A DNA stretch of 64,000 bases from Siphlonurus alternatus (Eukaryota; Arthropoda; Insecta; Ephemeroptera; Siphlonuridae), in assembly GCA_949825025.1 (NCBI GenBank), contig OX463781.1, positions 29,273,192-29,337,191 on the forward strand, given 5' to 3'. Position numbers and translations under genes: made by a program. How positions within the stretch are numbered: position 1 is the first letter of the stretch; each line of letters starts with the position of its first letter. The notes under the pieces are model-generated. The model was not told the DNA's origin. It saw only the letters and a program-made list of their open reading frames with translations, and did no database searches. Of this stretch, positions 33,425 through 46,693 are shown one piece after another.

Positions 33425-33546
33425 AGATTACGTCACGAAGAGAAGAATTCACCCTTACTGAATGATTCCTACCACTCATTCCCTTCCAATAGAGCGGATG
33501 AGCTCGATGACGAATGGGTTCAGAGTATCAATTTACCTACAGTGTA
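33425..33546 (+). CDS. Exon-like open stretch with stop codon, unassigned
   Basis: Follows a strong acceptor (TTACGCCCCCTTCCGCAG). The frame reads LRHEEKNSPLLNDSYHSF, then PSNRADELDDEWVQSIN, LPTV and TAA, about 39 codons, hydrophilic and acidic. It resembles the cytoplasmic tail of a membrane protein and could be the last exon of a plus-strand gene. No upstream exon was found; the 4 kb before it are mobile DNA. It may be a captured gene fragment. Confidence 0.3.
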
Positions 33547-34540
33547 ATTAATTTAGATATTAATTTCCCGGGGTAAATAAGCCATTTAAAAAATATATAC
33601 AATAACTTAATAATTTAATTGTGGATATAGAAGATAATTTCTGTAATAAATGATGCTGAAACATTAATAGTACTAAATTTTTACAAGGAGAAAGTAGTTC
33701 AAATAAGATAACGAAATGATTTTAAAAGAAAAAATTAATATTTTTTTTTCATAGTAGTTTTATAATATTTTTTTATGGAGATTTTGAAGTTTTTTTTTTT
33801 TTTTACACGTACCTCGGTCTAAAATAAGCCTTACCCTCTATCAAACAGAAAGGCGAAGATAAACCTTCATGTTTTTTAGAGCTTAGTGATGGGACAGGCG
33901 TCACTTGGGAACCCTAACTAATGTAATTTATTGTTAAAGCAGACATAATAAAATTAAAATTAGCTCCTTGTCATCTCATTTTACAACACTGTATGACAAA
34001 TTGTATTACAAAATATAGGATATGTTTATAGAAGTATAATATGTATGTATATTTTATGATTTTATGTACATTAATTTCCATAAATAACCCGTAACCTGTC
34101 GTATCATCTCTTAAGTTATGCAATTTACTCAGCATTATAACAGAGCATGCTGCATAAGTACAGGGGCAACATGGCGGTAGGTATCGTCCCTGCCGCATTG
34201 TAATCGGTCTCTCTCTCTCTTTCTCTTTATGCATGATTAATTTAGTTAATCTCAAAGCTAGATGGTACGACTTGATAGACAGTTTGTTCAAAGTGGTACA
34301 GTACTGCAGTACATTCAAATATGTCATGCTAAATCAAATTATAGCTTTCCTTTTATATGCAGAAAAATTGAAACCATATAAAATATATATAAAAAAAATG
34401 TACATTACATATTATATTGTATACATACTTTGGCAATTCGACAATCATATTTAACATTCCTTTTAGTACATTATAATCACGTAAATTACTGCTATATTTC
34501 TAACACATAAATACATGTTATATATTTCTTGAAATGGATA

Positions 34541-34765
34541 TAAAATAATTCTAGATGAGAGGTATTACGTGTTGGGGGAATTGGTCTCGCATCAATGAAC
34601 GTTAAATTACTCGCAGACAATTTGTGAGGATTTGCGAGGAACACTCTGTTAGATTGGTCACTAAGTTCGAACGGTCTCATGGCTGACACTGATGGTAGCG
34701 ATGGATCTTTCCCCATCCACTGCACAAATGAGGGAGAAAAGCCACCATGGCACCGCAAGACTTCA
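34541..34765 (-). CDS. Exon-like open stretch, unassigned
   Basis: Minus-strand frame MNFEVLRCHGGFSPSF, VQWMGKDPSLPSVSAM, RPFELSDQSNRVFLAN, then SASNLTFIDARPIPPTRN, with higher GC than the surroundings. It begins with an ATG and runs about 75 codons before composition falls back to AT-rich. A GTAATA after CAACAC could be a donor. No homologue recognised; it may be a first coding exon, a mobile element piece or chance. Confidence 0.22.
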
Positions 34766-35092
34766 AAGTTCATATCGTGTTAGCTTCGTGGTGCTGCATT
34801 GCCATAACGTTATCACGCTAATGAGAGGGTTATATTAAAAACTTATATATCAGTGTTATATTAAAGGCTGCACTTTTAACAAAATTATAATAAAATATTG
34901 AAATTTAGTGCTGCAAACCTGAAATAGAAATATAATATGAATTAAATGATATGTAAAACTAAACATAGAGTCTTTCGAGCCTTAAACTACATCCTTAAGT
35001 TAGTTAAGTTACATAATTCCGGATAGAAAATTCGACAAGAAACAGAAGCAGATATAGTATAGCTTAATTTCCAGTGGTTTATGAGATAATGG

Positions 35093-35249
35093 CAGGCTCA
35101 GACTGGCCATAAGGCTGGGTCAGGGATCCATGACTGGCCTCTCTACTTTTTAACACAGAGCATACAAAAAATGGCCTCAGACCCCCTTTTAGGTGGCCTC
35201 CTCTGCCTGTGCTACCCTGACTGGCCCCTAACTTCCCAGTCAGAGTCTG
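35093..35249. mobile_element. hAT-like MITE of the CAGGCTCGGACTGG family, copy 1
   Basis: Begins CAGGCTCAGACTGGCC and ends CCAGTCAGAGTCTG. Flanks GATAATGG and AATAGTGG agree at 6 of 8 positions. A second member lies at 59499-59704 with a better duplication. Confidence 0.7.
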
Positions 35250-36366
35250 AATAGTGGTTATTTTGTACTTTTGTTTGCATACGTACAGAGGTAAGAAGCA
35301 TGATCCATATATCCCAGATCCGGAACCGATAATTATCCCCTAAAAAATATAAAAGGGATCGGATATGCTAAAACAAATAAAAATAAAGAGATATGCTTTT
35401 ATTTATTAATATTTAATTAATGTATATTTTAATTCATATTACTCTTAGAAGTTTAGTTATATACTTTTATTTACTTATTAACTTTATTATTACAAATTTA
35501 GTTGCTAAATTTTTTATTAAATCAATTAATTTAAAAATAAATATCTTTCATCTAGGGAACACCTGTAATGCACTTCGTTAATAATAATTATTATATGAAT
35601 TATATGTATCTATTTATTAATTTATTCTAGTTAAAGTTGCCTGTTCAGTAATATTAACTTTACATACTTCATAAAAGTCATAAGAGTAATAAAACTACGT
35701 TTTTATGACTTCTTGTATATATCACACAAAACAAGACTCTCAACAAGGTCATCTAATTTTGGTGCAATGTAAGTTAGGAAACGTTAGAAGCAATGCCATA
35801 TATATTAGACTAGTTGAGTTTGAAAATTCTGTAATTTGGAATATCAAACTAAAATTTAAGAAGCATATTATTATGTTATGCTATTATATTATAACGACAA
35901 CATTGATACCTAACTCAGAAAAAGTATAGCTTAAATCAAAAGTTGTAATTTCATATAGTTTTTTTTTTCATCTGGCACATAATTATAGATAAATTTCTAT
36001 CATAATTAAAATAAAATAAACTTACTTGGGTAGTGGGGTAAAATAAAAACCAGATATATAAGTGGATATACAATGTTACTTATTTTATATATGAATGTTG
36101 CAATTAACTGAAGTAATGTCTTTCAGTAGTGTCTTCATGTAAGTAATGAAATTTTTACAAGGAAATTTTTGCAATGAAATGTCAAGTATATTATTATCAC
36201 ATGAATGGAGATATATTATGACAGTTCGGTTTTTAATCAATAAATTGGAATGTTCGAGTTTGCGTAGAATAAAAATGAATACTTTAATTGCTATAATATT
36301 ATTATCATCTCATTATAATTCTTCGTGAACGCTATCACAATATACAAGTATAAGACAAGTATAAAG

Positions 36367-36506
36367 CCGGTATTACACGATACAATTTTTTTAACTATCG
36401 AATACAATTTTTTCTTACAAGAAAACTTCAAACTCCATTTTTTTTGTATGGAGATGAAATTTCATGTAAGGAAAAATTGTATTCGATAGTTAGAAAAACA
36501 TCTATC
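36367..36506. mobile_element. Copy of the 12921 TTAA MITE, right end lost
   Basis: Starts AGCCGGTATTACACGATACA and includes the CTTACAAGAAAACTTC... arm, then GGAAAAATTGTATTCGATAG. The terminal TGTAATAAAGGC and the TTAA flanks are missing. Confidence 0.7.
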
Positions 36507-36732
36507 ATCAGCAAACAACAGTAAATCGAAGTGCAATAAAATTACTAATATAACAAGTTTCATTGAATAATGACATGTACTCTCTACTGCATATCATTAA
36601 TCACACCTCTAAAATGTAATACTACAATTTTATATTGGCTGATTTTTTTTTATTTTTTATTTGTTTATTTAATAATTTTTTCAATTTCAGTTTTTTTTCC
36701 CGTTTAATATAAGCTTTTTGTATGTGAATACA

Positions 36733-36735
<3 letters not shown>

Positions 36736-36772
<37 letters not shown>
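36736..36772. repeat. (AT)n microsatellite
   Basis: About 18 uninterrupted AT units. Confidence 0.97.
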
Positions 36773-36778
<6 letters not shown>

Positions 36779-36984
36779 TGATACTCTAAAATGCATGTGT
36801 GGGTGTGTGTTTGTGATGTTTTTATTGAATATTAAGTTATCATAATTTATTTTAATTACTTGTTAACAATCCCCCTTCCCCTTCTCTCCAACCCTCTTCT
36901 TAATGTTATAATATCTTACCAAAGATTTCTTGTTTTGTTACGTCAATCAATTACCAGCACTATACAATGCACAAACTGCATGAA

Positions 36985-37320
36985 CAAAATTTGTTGCATA
37001 TTATATATATGTACTTGGATAGAGAATCTCTATTTATGTATTATCATAATTTTTCGCTTTTTTTTAACCTTTACAATTGAAGGGAATACGCTATGACGTC
37101 AGAGTCATGCAAAATCTACTATGTTAATATGTTTTCTTGTTAAATATTTGTATGTCTATGACGTCATAGCATCTTTCCCCTCGATCTTGTTTTTTAACAC
37201 CCTCGAGGGTGTTAGAAGGTTAAAAAAAAATGAAAAATAAATACAATACATAACTCGATATCCTCTATCTCAACCAAATATGCAGTGAAACAATTTATAA
37301 ATTAAGGCTGTCAATTAAAA
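36985..37320. mobile_element. Worn copy of the 10710 foldback
   Basis: Shares TTGGATAGAGAAT, GAAGGGAATACGCTATGACG, TATGACGTCATAGC, CTTTCCCCTCGAT, GAGGGTGTTAGA and CATAACTCGATATCCTCTAT with 10710-11049, again with TGACGTCA on both arms (near 37095 and 37158). The outer ends have decayed. Confidence 0.7.
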
Positions 37321-38514
37321 GAAAACGTAACAACTGCATAATTTTATTGTTTAAGATTTAATTTTACATATAACTATACACTGCATGTAAAATAATCGGT
37401 GGTATGTTATGTAAAAACATGATTCATGACTTTTAATGCGTTTCGATCATTAAATAAATTCCAGTCGATCAAAACTAAGCATTACTTTCTTGATCTGTAG
37501 ACAAAAAAAAAAGAGGTATTTTATTGTTCACTCATGGGTGTTCTTTCATACGAAATGATATATTTACAAGATAGATGAAGTGATTTAAAATATCATGGTT
37601 TATTAAATTAAGTATATATTGTTGTAATAAACTTCACGTATATTTCTTTATATTTTATTATGCTACTGTAGCTATAAGTATATACATTTGTATATATTAC
37701 AATCTCTGTTACTTATCTCAAGTGAATGTTATACTTGCATTTATAGATTTATGTAAACAACATTATCATCTCAGATTGCAAGTATAAACATCAGACTTAC
37801 TAACGAGTTTAAAACATGCAAACATTCTCAGTCAATGTATTCTATTCGCCAATATTATATAAGTATACATACCTGTATTCAAAGTCTATAATATACTAGT
37901 ATACGTGTAAGCTTTACCTGTATTTATGTTGTTGTGAAGCTATATACATCAGTAAACTCTCTGTATTACACTACTATAATGTATGTATGATTATAACATT
38001 CTAAAAGGAAATGTTTACATAACTATAATCGGGTTTATAAACTGCCTACAGGTATGTCTAATGTATGTACGAAAATATTTCTATTCTATTAAATAATATT
38101 ATATTTCTATAAAAACAATGTTAAATTTAAAAAATAAACTATATATAACAAAATTTATAATATGGAGTTGTTGTTTTCGTTTTCTCTATATGAATATTTT
38201 TTATGCATACTTAGATGTTACATTTTGAGCTCAAAATTTGTGATTTTTATCTTGGATAGAATCATAAATAATAATTAATTCTAACTATAAATGTTGATTG
38301 TATATAAATCGTATTTTTGATGCGCAAAGAAATAAACAGATTTTGAATTTTGGGGAAATATATGAATTAAGATATATCCATCGCTAAATAATTCAAATTT
38401 TCCACTTATCCAAATTTGGACTTCGCGACAACGCCCATAAACACAGCAGGGGTAACTTTTCTACTGTCTTGAGATGAACGGTACCTGACATTTTAATGCA
38501 ATCCTTCCCTCCTC

Positions 38515-38518
<4 letters not shown>

Positions 38519-38595
<77 letters not shown>
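38519..38595. repeat. (CT)n microsatellite
   Basis: About 38 uninterrupted CT units. Confidence 0.98.
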
Positions 38596-38597
<2 letters not shown>

Positions 38598-40601
38598 TTT
38601 CTTTTAAAATAGAAATTTAATGCACTATAAATTTACACGGTATAATAATCGTAGCATAATTATGTCAAATACTAGCTATTGTACGCCAGCCGAGGAGCTT
38701 TGCTGCGAAACATTCCCAATTGACCCATTCAGCAACAATCTCACAACCAGGCAAATCCACTAGCTCTCACTCCCAGTTTCTGCAAGCAAGGAAATTGTGT
38801 TGTATTTACAGAAATTTGCAAGTAAAAATCAAAATTTATAAACTTTCTTTTCGCAAACTTTTGTAGCTCGTAAAATGTTTCTTTCAACTTTTAACGAGAC
38901 TTTTGCTGGATTAGTTTTAAAAGTAGGGAAATTAATGATAATTTGTCCAACTGTCAGAATAACGAAAATAATAATAATAATAAAGATTTCGTATCATTAA
39001 TGTGAACTTGTTTTATTTATTCATTTTGAGTGTTAAATTTTGAATTTGAATTTACATTGCAGTTGCTTTCTTGCTAGTTTTAATTATTTGTTATTAAACC
39101 TTCTGCAGTTTAACCAATTATATTTCTAATACGTAAGTCATTTCCTATGATATATGCTCTGACGTTCGATATAATATTTATTAATATTTTAATATTTATA
39201 TTTATTTTTATGTAATATTTTATTAAATATTAATAAAATATTTTTTTCTACTTGAGTCAAATATTTGTCATCATTTGCCTGATTTAAAAAATATATATTT
39301 CCCTTTATTAATAACAGTATACGAATAATCCTCTTAAAATTATAAGAAAATGTAAGAAAAGAAATTGAAACTATATCATGCCATGCAAAACCGTTTACTA
39401 TAATTTTATTTTTAAAGTCGATCGATCCCTTCTATGTCATACAAGAAAATTGTTCATCACTGTCAAGCACTTCAATTTCGCATTGAAAGATTTGGAATAT
39501 ATATATTAATAATCAACACTACGTACCGTACATCTCGGTAATTTTTATACAATAACTTAATTCACATACAATATGTAACAAGTAAGAAAAGAAATCATTA
39601 AATGCACATACATCATATTTTAAAAAAACATGAGATATTAGAGGTGATACATACATTTGTATAATGTTTGAAGCAGATACTTAATTGTTTGAACATAATA
39701 ATATAAGAGCTATTTTTATCACTTATTTCAGTTATTTGTTATCCAAATAATGGAATCAATAACAGTAATAATAGTGGATTTTCTTTAACTTGACAACAAC
39801 TAATAACACGTGTACGACACATGCAAAGTGAGCAATATGCCTTTCATTGTCTTTGGAATCATTCAGAATTATTGCACAAACTTGTAAGTTTTCTTTTCAA
39901 TTCTGTTTCCCTCGATCATTATTATTATTTGTTTTATAAATATCAAGATCTTTTTTGTATAAACATTTTCAATGTTTATGTATAATACTTGAGTGAATTG
40001 CGTATATTATATAGCAAGGTAAACTAATTTAATGCTTTTTGTTATTATTTTATATAAAGTATACATAAAACAATATGAACGTAAATCGCGCAGTACGTTC
40101 CCTTTGATTAAATTCTATTATAATATAGAAAATTTATTTTCATTCATATTTCCTCGCAATAAAGATTATCGAGCCATTGCAATTGCAGATTCGACGTATA
40201 ATATTTCCTGTAAATATTCAGCCACCCACATCTTATTAAAAAAAATGTGGGAGATATTATTACTACTATATGGTTTCTTATTGACCTGGTTATAATTAAA
40301 GAATTGAGAACGAAGCTTTGAAGCCATGGCACGTGTAACTATAATGTAATATTGATGGCGTATAACTATTAATATATATTACGTCAAACATATAAGTGCG
40401 TTCTTCTATAAGAAATAAAAAAGGTGGTAAATACGTTTGTAAAATTATATTAGCAATTGAATTCTTATACATTCTACTTTTTTATGTCAATCTTTAGTGA
40501 CAATTTTATCTCATAGCTAAACATTCTGCGGTTAATGTTAATGTATCAACGTGAAGCGTTTATTGGAATTTGTAGTACGTTCTGTAGTCGTGACAAAGTA
40601 G

Positions 40602-40751
<150 letters not shown>

Positions 40752-42250
40752 GTCAAACCACAGGAAGGTAGACAGGTATCCTTAATTTAACTTGGCAGAA
40801 ATTCCAAACGAAATTATTACGTCGTGAAGCAGTTTTCACCTCTTTGTTTCTAATTATACATAGAAGTATATAACATAACAAAATAAAATAATAATAATAA
40901 AAATAAAAAAATATATATAAAGTTTGATAAACTACCATTAATTATAATGTTTCAAATATTTCATATTTAATTGAGCTATACACATAAAATTTCAAAATTA
41001 AATAAATACATTTTGTATATAAAAATAAATTCGCATAATTAATTGAATGCATAAAATTCTTCAAATAAACAAAACAAAAATTAAATTACAAATTTAATAT
41101 AAAATTAAATTAAGTTACAAAACTTTTTTAAGTGCATTTATTTTATTGTTGGTTTTATATTATTAATATTATTAATTATATACTGCAATTTTATTTTAAA
41201 CAAATAAATCATTATACTTTGATTAAAAAAAGTTACTATACTATTGCTAGTTTAAAAATTTAATCACGTTGTTATATTGCATTCGTCGAGATCCGATGTA
41301 ATGTTCCCTTCTAGACCCGCAACTAAATTCACTAAATGACCATTCTGACTCATCGTGAATATAATAAACAGCAAGTAAAAACTTTCTCTGATGAACTCGT
41401 ATGTTGATTTAGCGTCCAATTATTTCCTTTGTTTCAAAAGTTAGCAGGAAGTCTCGTGAAAAGTTGATGTTATATACTTTTTTTTTTTGTTCCACCACGT
41501 GCTGCATGCAGCCTTTATTATATAGGTCACATACATCTTTGCATCATCTATACATATAAAAAATAATATATTAAAATTTACTTTATATCGCATACAGCTA
41601 CTTATATATTTTTTATTTGTGAAATGAGGTTATTAATATTTAGTGCAGTAAAATATTATTTTGGTTGTCAATATAAAAATAGTTACAAATAAATTGTTAT
41701 TTTAAAGTTAATAATATATAAAATATAATATTTTAATTATAAAATTAAAACTTTCAGAACTTAAAAAAAAAAAATGTAACTTTTTTAAAATAAATACTAG
41801 TAAAGAACATTATTCTCACTCACTGCGCACTTGCTGTTGATCAACGACAAAGAAACTTCTTGGGAAAAATGATAAAAAAAAAAAAAATAAATAAAAATAA
41901 AAATATTTGACAAAAACTGTAATATTCAAATGTATGATTCGTGTAGTAATAAGAATTTTTATGAAATTCTGAGATGAAATTCTATGCATTGCAGCTTTGA
42001 TCTATATTTATGCTGTTGAAATTAAGGCATATTATAATATGTAAATAATGTTGGAAGTTTATTTTATATTATAAATTGTATAATATATTATAATATAATT
42101 ATATATTATATTAAAATGTGTTATATATGAGACAATTATATAATAGACGGTTGTATAAAATGGAGCTAGCTGCTCTTATATAATATATATATATATTAAG
42201 TATTATATATATAGCTATATCAAGAAATTACCTGAAATTTATAGCATTTT

Positions 42251-42845
42251 AATGAGATATTAGAATGTGAAAATTTTAGTGACTCAAGGGCATTGGGTGT
42301 AGCACCGGTAGTTGGCAACACTGACGTATCTTCACCATGTTAATTTTTGATCATTGCTCCTCGGAGTAATTTTTATGCTAGAGCTAAGCTGATTGCTGTA
42401 GTATCAAGATAATTAGTAGCTTAAGTGCACAATTTGGCTAAATAAAGCCTGATTTAAAGAAAAGTATTTTTTTATATTTTAGAAAAATGCATGTAAATTT
42501 AAAAAAATACTAAAAAATACCTTTCCTTAAATCAGGCTTTATTTAGCCAAATTGTGCACTTGGGCTACTAATTATCTTGATACTACAGCAATCAGCTTAG
42601 CTCTAGCATAAAAATTACTCCGAGGAGCAATGATCAAAAATTAACATGGTGAAGATACGTCAGTGTTGCCAACTACCGGTGCTACACCCAATGCCCTTAA
42701 TCGAAAGAAAGGGTAAAAATATGGTACTGTGAATTTTTTCAGATTTTTCTGAGACCGGGAACTATTTTTAAAAAATTCACAGTACCATATTTTTACCACT
42801 TCTTTTGATTAAGCCACTAAAATTTTCACATTCTATTATCTCATT
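42251..42845. mobile_element. Nested foldback, cruciform-like, 595 bp
   Basis: Outer arms AATGAGATATTAGAATGTG and CACATTCTATTATCTCATT enclose two separate hairpins. The large one (42286-42700) has arms of about 190 bp, with TTGGGTGTAGCACCGGTAGT pairing to ACTACCGGTGCTACACCCAA. The small one (about 42711-42800) pairs GGTAAAAATATGGTACTGTG with its complement around the CCGGGAACTATTTTT module. No coding capacity. Confidence 0.85.
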
Positions 42846-43392
42846 TAAAGTTTTAAACCACCATATTTTCTAAAAATTTTAACTATAAATATAATATAGT
42901 TGGGAAAAAAAACTACATGTCAAGCATTACAAAAATAAACATGGTTGAATTTAAATTGACTTTGTTATGCATTTTTCGTTACACATCATGGCAAATATGG
43001 CAACGTGAAAACAACTTGAAAATTACATTTTTAAATTGCCATAAAAATTAGTTAAATTAGTTTAATATAGCTGTCAATTTATATATTAAAATAATATATA
43101 ATGATATAAATATTTATTTTATTGTTTATTTTATAGCTACGTACATTGCATGCTGTATTGCTGCCTTACCGGCCTACTTCAATTCATGTGCTTCTTAATT
43201 ATATATAGTGCCTGCAAATAAATGCATTATTAATTATAATTTTTAATTATACTGCACTTCTGTTATTTACACGCGAGCATTCGCTTGTATAAAAAAAGTT
43301 ATAATTAATATTTATTATATGCTTAAAAGTAATTGATTCATTTGTTTAATTTAATTGCCAATTTCAAATCATGGTCTCGATCATGTATTTCA
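42846..43392. other. AT-rich spacer
   Basis: I see no gene, repeat unit or element end between the nested foldback and the TTAA element. Confidence 0.6.
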
Positions 43393-44254
43393 TTAAGGGT
43401 AAGATAACGCCACCAATGTTAAAAAAAAAGTTCCTCACACAAAAATTATGAAAAAAAATTTAAATGTTCACCTCTACACCCCCTATAATATTATGTAATA
43501 TTATGGAAAATTCCTATGCTGACCCGGAAAAATAGAGGGGAAAGCTGAATTTTTCAGGAGTTGTCAGTAATGCTGTTTCAAACATATTTTGAGTTGTACC
43601 ACCTTGTACCCCCTGTGCTAGCGCCGCCATTTAAAAAAGATGGCGTCCAAATAGTCCTTTTTAAAAAAATTAATTTCTCGGAAACTACTTGTGGTAAGTA
43701 AAAAAAAATTACACAGTTTTATAGCTAAGGATCTAAGCTAGAAAATAAGAAATAACTGGATTGTCGGATATTTAAGTAGTATAATTTGCATATTTACAAA
43801 AAATTTACACTTACATATTTGCAAATCATGGAAAATAATATTGAAAAAAAATTATTAAAAAAAATTGCTCCTAACAAAAAATAACTCTGTATTATTAGCT
43901 ATACAAAAGTGTAAGAATTATTTTTTTACAGCAAAAATTACGGGAGTTACAGATTTTAAGGCTTGCGAATATATATTATCAACTCTCCTCGCGATCGCGT
44001 ATCAACTCGCCGCGCTCACTACCACGGTCACTTCTCGCTACCGTTCTTGCTTGTTTGTCTCCTAATTACTATTGCGACTCATTCTTACGTGGTAAACAGG
44101 TGTATGTGAATCATATTTTAGTATGGGTTGTTTACATCTTGGCCAGCGTGATTGCTAGACATTCCTAGCCAGTCTTCTTTGAGCTATGACATTGTTCACA
44201 TCGCGCGGTGACTCGCATGGATTTATTTAATACGCGTACTACTGTGATGTTAAA

Positions 44255-45433
44255 ATGAGTGATAACGAGTGCCCTGTTTGTGTTATTTGTACGGCAACTC
44301 TCTATAAATCAGGCCAGCAAACCAGACAAGTTAAAAGTGCAGGACTTAAAACTCTTTGTGAAGCAAGTGCAGCAAGAAACGACAATTTATTTAATAGTGA
44401 CTCAAATATAGAATCTATTGTACTTCATTTAAATTGCTACGTAAAATACAGTAGAAAAAGAGATGTTAATAAACTAAAAACTACTGGAAATGAAAACATC
44501 GATACAAATAATGCATCAACGCAACCATCACTTCGTTCGTCAAGCAACACTTTCGATTTCAAACTACATTGCTTATTTTGTGGTGAACCAGCATGTGCAG
44601 TTACGGAGTAAAAAAAAAAAAAATCTTTACTAATATTACTCGCACGTGCAGATATTGACTCCATGCAACATCGTCTTCGTTCACCAGGCCAGGGTAAAAA
44701 TGTTGATAAAATGTTCAACGTTTCTACACTGAAAAAAAAAATAGGTGTTGCTGCTAAAGGCTTGCTGTTCATACATGCTATCAGTGGTTGCGATTCAACA
44801 TCAGCTCCCTACCGAAGGGGGAAGAAACAAGCCCTTAAACTTCTTTTAAAGAACAAAACTGTTCAAAACATCGCTCTGAGTTTTTGTGAAACTGAAGCTG
44901 ATCGTACAAGTATTGTAGAAGGAGGAGAAAAGTTCATAATGCTTTACTATAATTCACTGAACACAGCAAGATATTTTTCGTACTTCGAAATGACATGTAA
45001 TCACAAAATCAGTGCAGACTTTGAGCTTGCATCCTTACCTCCGACAAGTGCAGCAGCTATGCATCATTCTCTTAGAGTTTACCATCAAGTGCAGCAGTGG
45101 CTAGGGGTGGACTTGCCTCCGACTGAATGGGGCTGGCAAATGAAGAACAATGTGCTGGTCCCGGTTGCAACCTTGGAACCACCGGTTCCCGACAACATAC
45201 TCCATCAAGTGCATTGCAACTGTGTGACAGACTGCAGCAGCGGACGTTGTTGTTGCAAGAAAAGTGGACTTCATTGCAGCCCCATGTGCGGCCAATGTCA
45301 CGGCATTGATTGTGCCAACAATCAGACAGGGGATCACTTTGGTGAGGAGGAGGAAGAGAACGAGGGCCGTAAAACTGCACGGCGAGACCGCATCATATTA
45401 TATATTGATTCAATGTGGCATTATACAAGTTAA
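44255..45433 (+). pseudogene. Shortened transposon-borne protein, GCDSTSA family with Cys-rich tail
   Basis: A single frame of 392 codons interrupted by one TAA (44609-44611) at an A14 run. The N-terminal part has a CPVCVICTATLY zinc-finger-like start, LHLNCYVKYSRK and CLFCGEPAC. After the stop come DIDSMQHRL, LLFIHAISGCDSTSAPYRRG, LPPTSAAAMHHSLRVYHQVQ and a Cys-rich tail with CNCVTDCSSGRCCC and CSPMCGQCHG. From memory, proteins with a GCDTTSA motif, the LPPT...H..R.Y.Q block and a CxC-rich C-terminus occur in many copies in cnidarians and arthropods and are usually near 1000 aa or more. Here the middle is missing, probably deleted at the A run. Its place between the arms suggests it is the element's own protein, possibly a transposase. 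Not functional as seen. Confidence 0.7.
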
Positions 45434-45550
45434 TTGATACACAAGAATATTAGTTAGGAGTACTGTATATTAATTATATATAAAAAAAATTAGCCTAATT
45501 TGACTTCTTGTCAATCCAACAGAATTTTGGAGTATGATGTGGTGGTAATG

Positions 45551-46418
45551 CAGTGGCGTAGCCAGGATTCGTCCAGGGGGGGGGGGGGTCTCAAGATAAA
45601 GATTGAGAACAGCCCACTGGGGGTTGGGGGGCGTGGCTCCCCAATAGCCCGCCACAGGTGCGATTTTTTTAAGGACACGCCCCTTTTTTAAGGTAAAATA
45701 ATGAAAAAATACTATTGTAGAGAATGTATGGCCCGATGCAATTTTTTTTAAAAAAAATATTTTTTGCATCTCATTTTTTTCATTCCTTTTCAATACGTGC
45801 ACTAACGTAATAAATATAGCTTTGAGTAAATAATTTTAGTTAAATCAAGTAATTCATTTAATAACCACTTTTATATTATTTTAATTAGTTTCATGATGCG
45901 CGATTTTTTTTTAAAAAAGGGGGCGAATATTCAATGAAAAGTTGCAGCAAATTGCTTATATTTGTAAATCGTAAATTATGTAATTTTTGTGACTATACTA
46001 TTTCTTATAAAAAATTGACCACATTTTAAGACGATGTACTGATGTGCGAGCAAGAAAAAAATATTTATATTTAAATTTTCTAAACGGGAAAATCAATTTA
46101 TTACATTAAGTATACTGCCATACTGTGTACAATTAAAACATTTAAAAAATCGGATTTTTTTAACTACAATACGTAATAAATTTAAAGATATGTACCATAT
46201 ATACATTATTAGAAAATAAAACTAGCAATTGTAAGATACCTATATAATTAATTAAAAAGGAAATAAAAATACCATATATTATATAATTTTAATTTTTATG
46301 CTGAACATCATGCGGGGAATGTTCACAACATTTTTATAATTTAAATTGCTGTCTTCATATACAAAAACATAAATAACTTAATATTGAATTATACTACATA
46401 ATATATAATAGAATTGTA

Positions 46419-46462
<44 letters not shown>

Positions 46463-46693
46463 TTAAATAATCATAATACTGGACGCATTTTAAATCAATT
46501 AAAGATGTATATTAACAATGTATTTCGGGGATATAAATTTTTAAATTTTTTTTGTTTAAGAAAATTTTTCAAAATTTTTATCTAAATCGTATCCGTTGAG
46601 TACCATTTTTTATTATTTTTTCCTTAAAATTTACTAAGGTTCAGCTCTCAAGGGGGGGGGGTATAACACCCCCCCCCCTTGTCTACGCCCCTG
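45551..46693. mobile_element. hAT-like element, 1143 bp, nested in the TTAA transposon
   Basis: Begins CAGTGGCGTAGCCAGGATTC and ends CTTGTCTACGCCCCTG, with G runs and C runs just inside each end. Flanks are GGTGGTAA (two bases before the end) and GGTGGTAT, an imperfect 8-bp duplication. CAGNGGCGTAGCC ends are common in hAT elements. An (AT)n tract lies inside (46418-46462). No transposase seen; it is probably non-autonomous. Confidence 0.75.
46418..46462. repeat. (TA)n microsatellite
   Basis: About 22 TA units inside the nested hAT-like element. Confidence 0.95.

Noticed and set aside
44255..45433. A living domesticated host gene
   Set aside because: It lies between transposon arms, lacks the family's middle part and has an in-frame stop, so a decayed element protein is the better reading.
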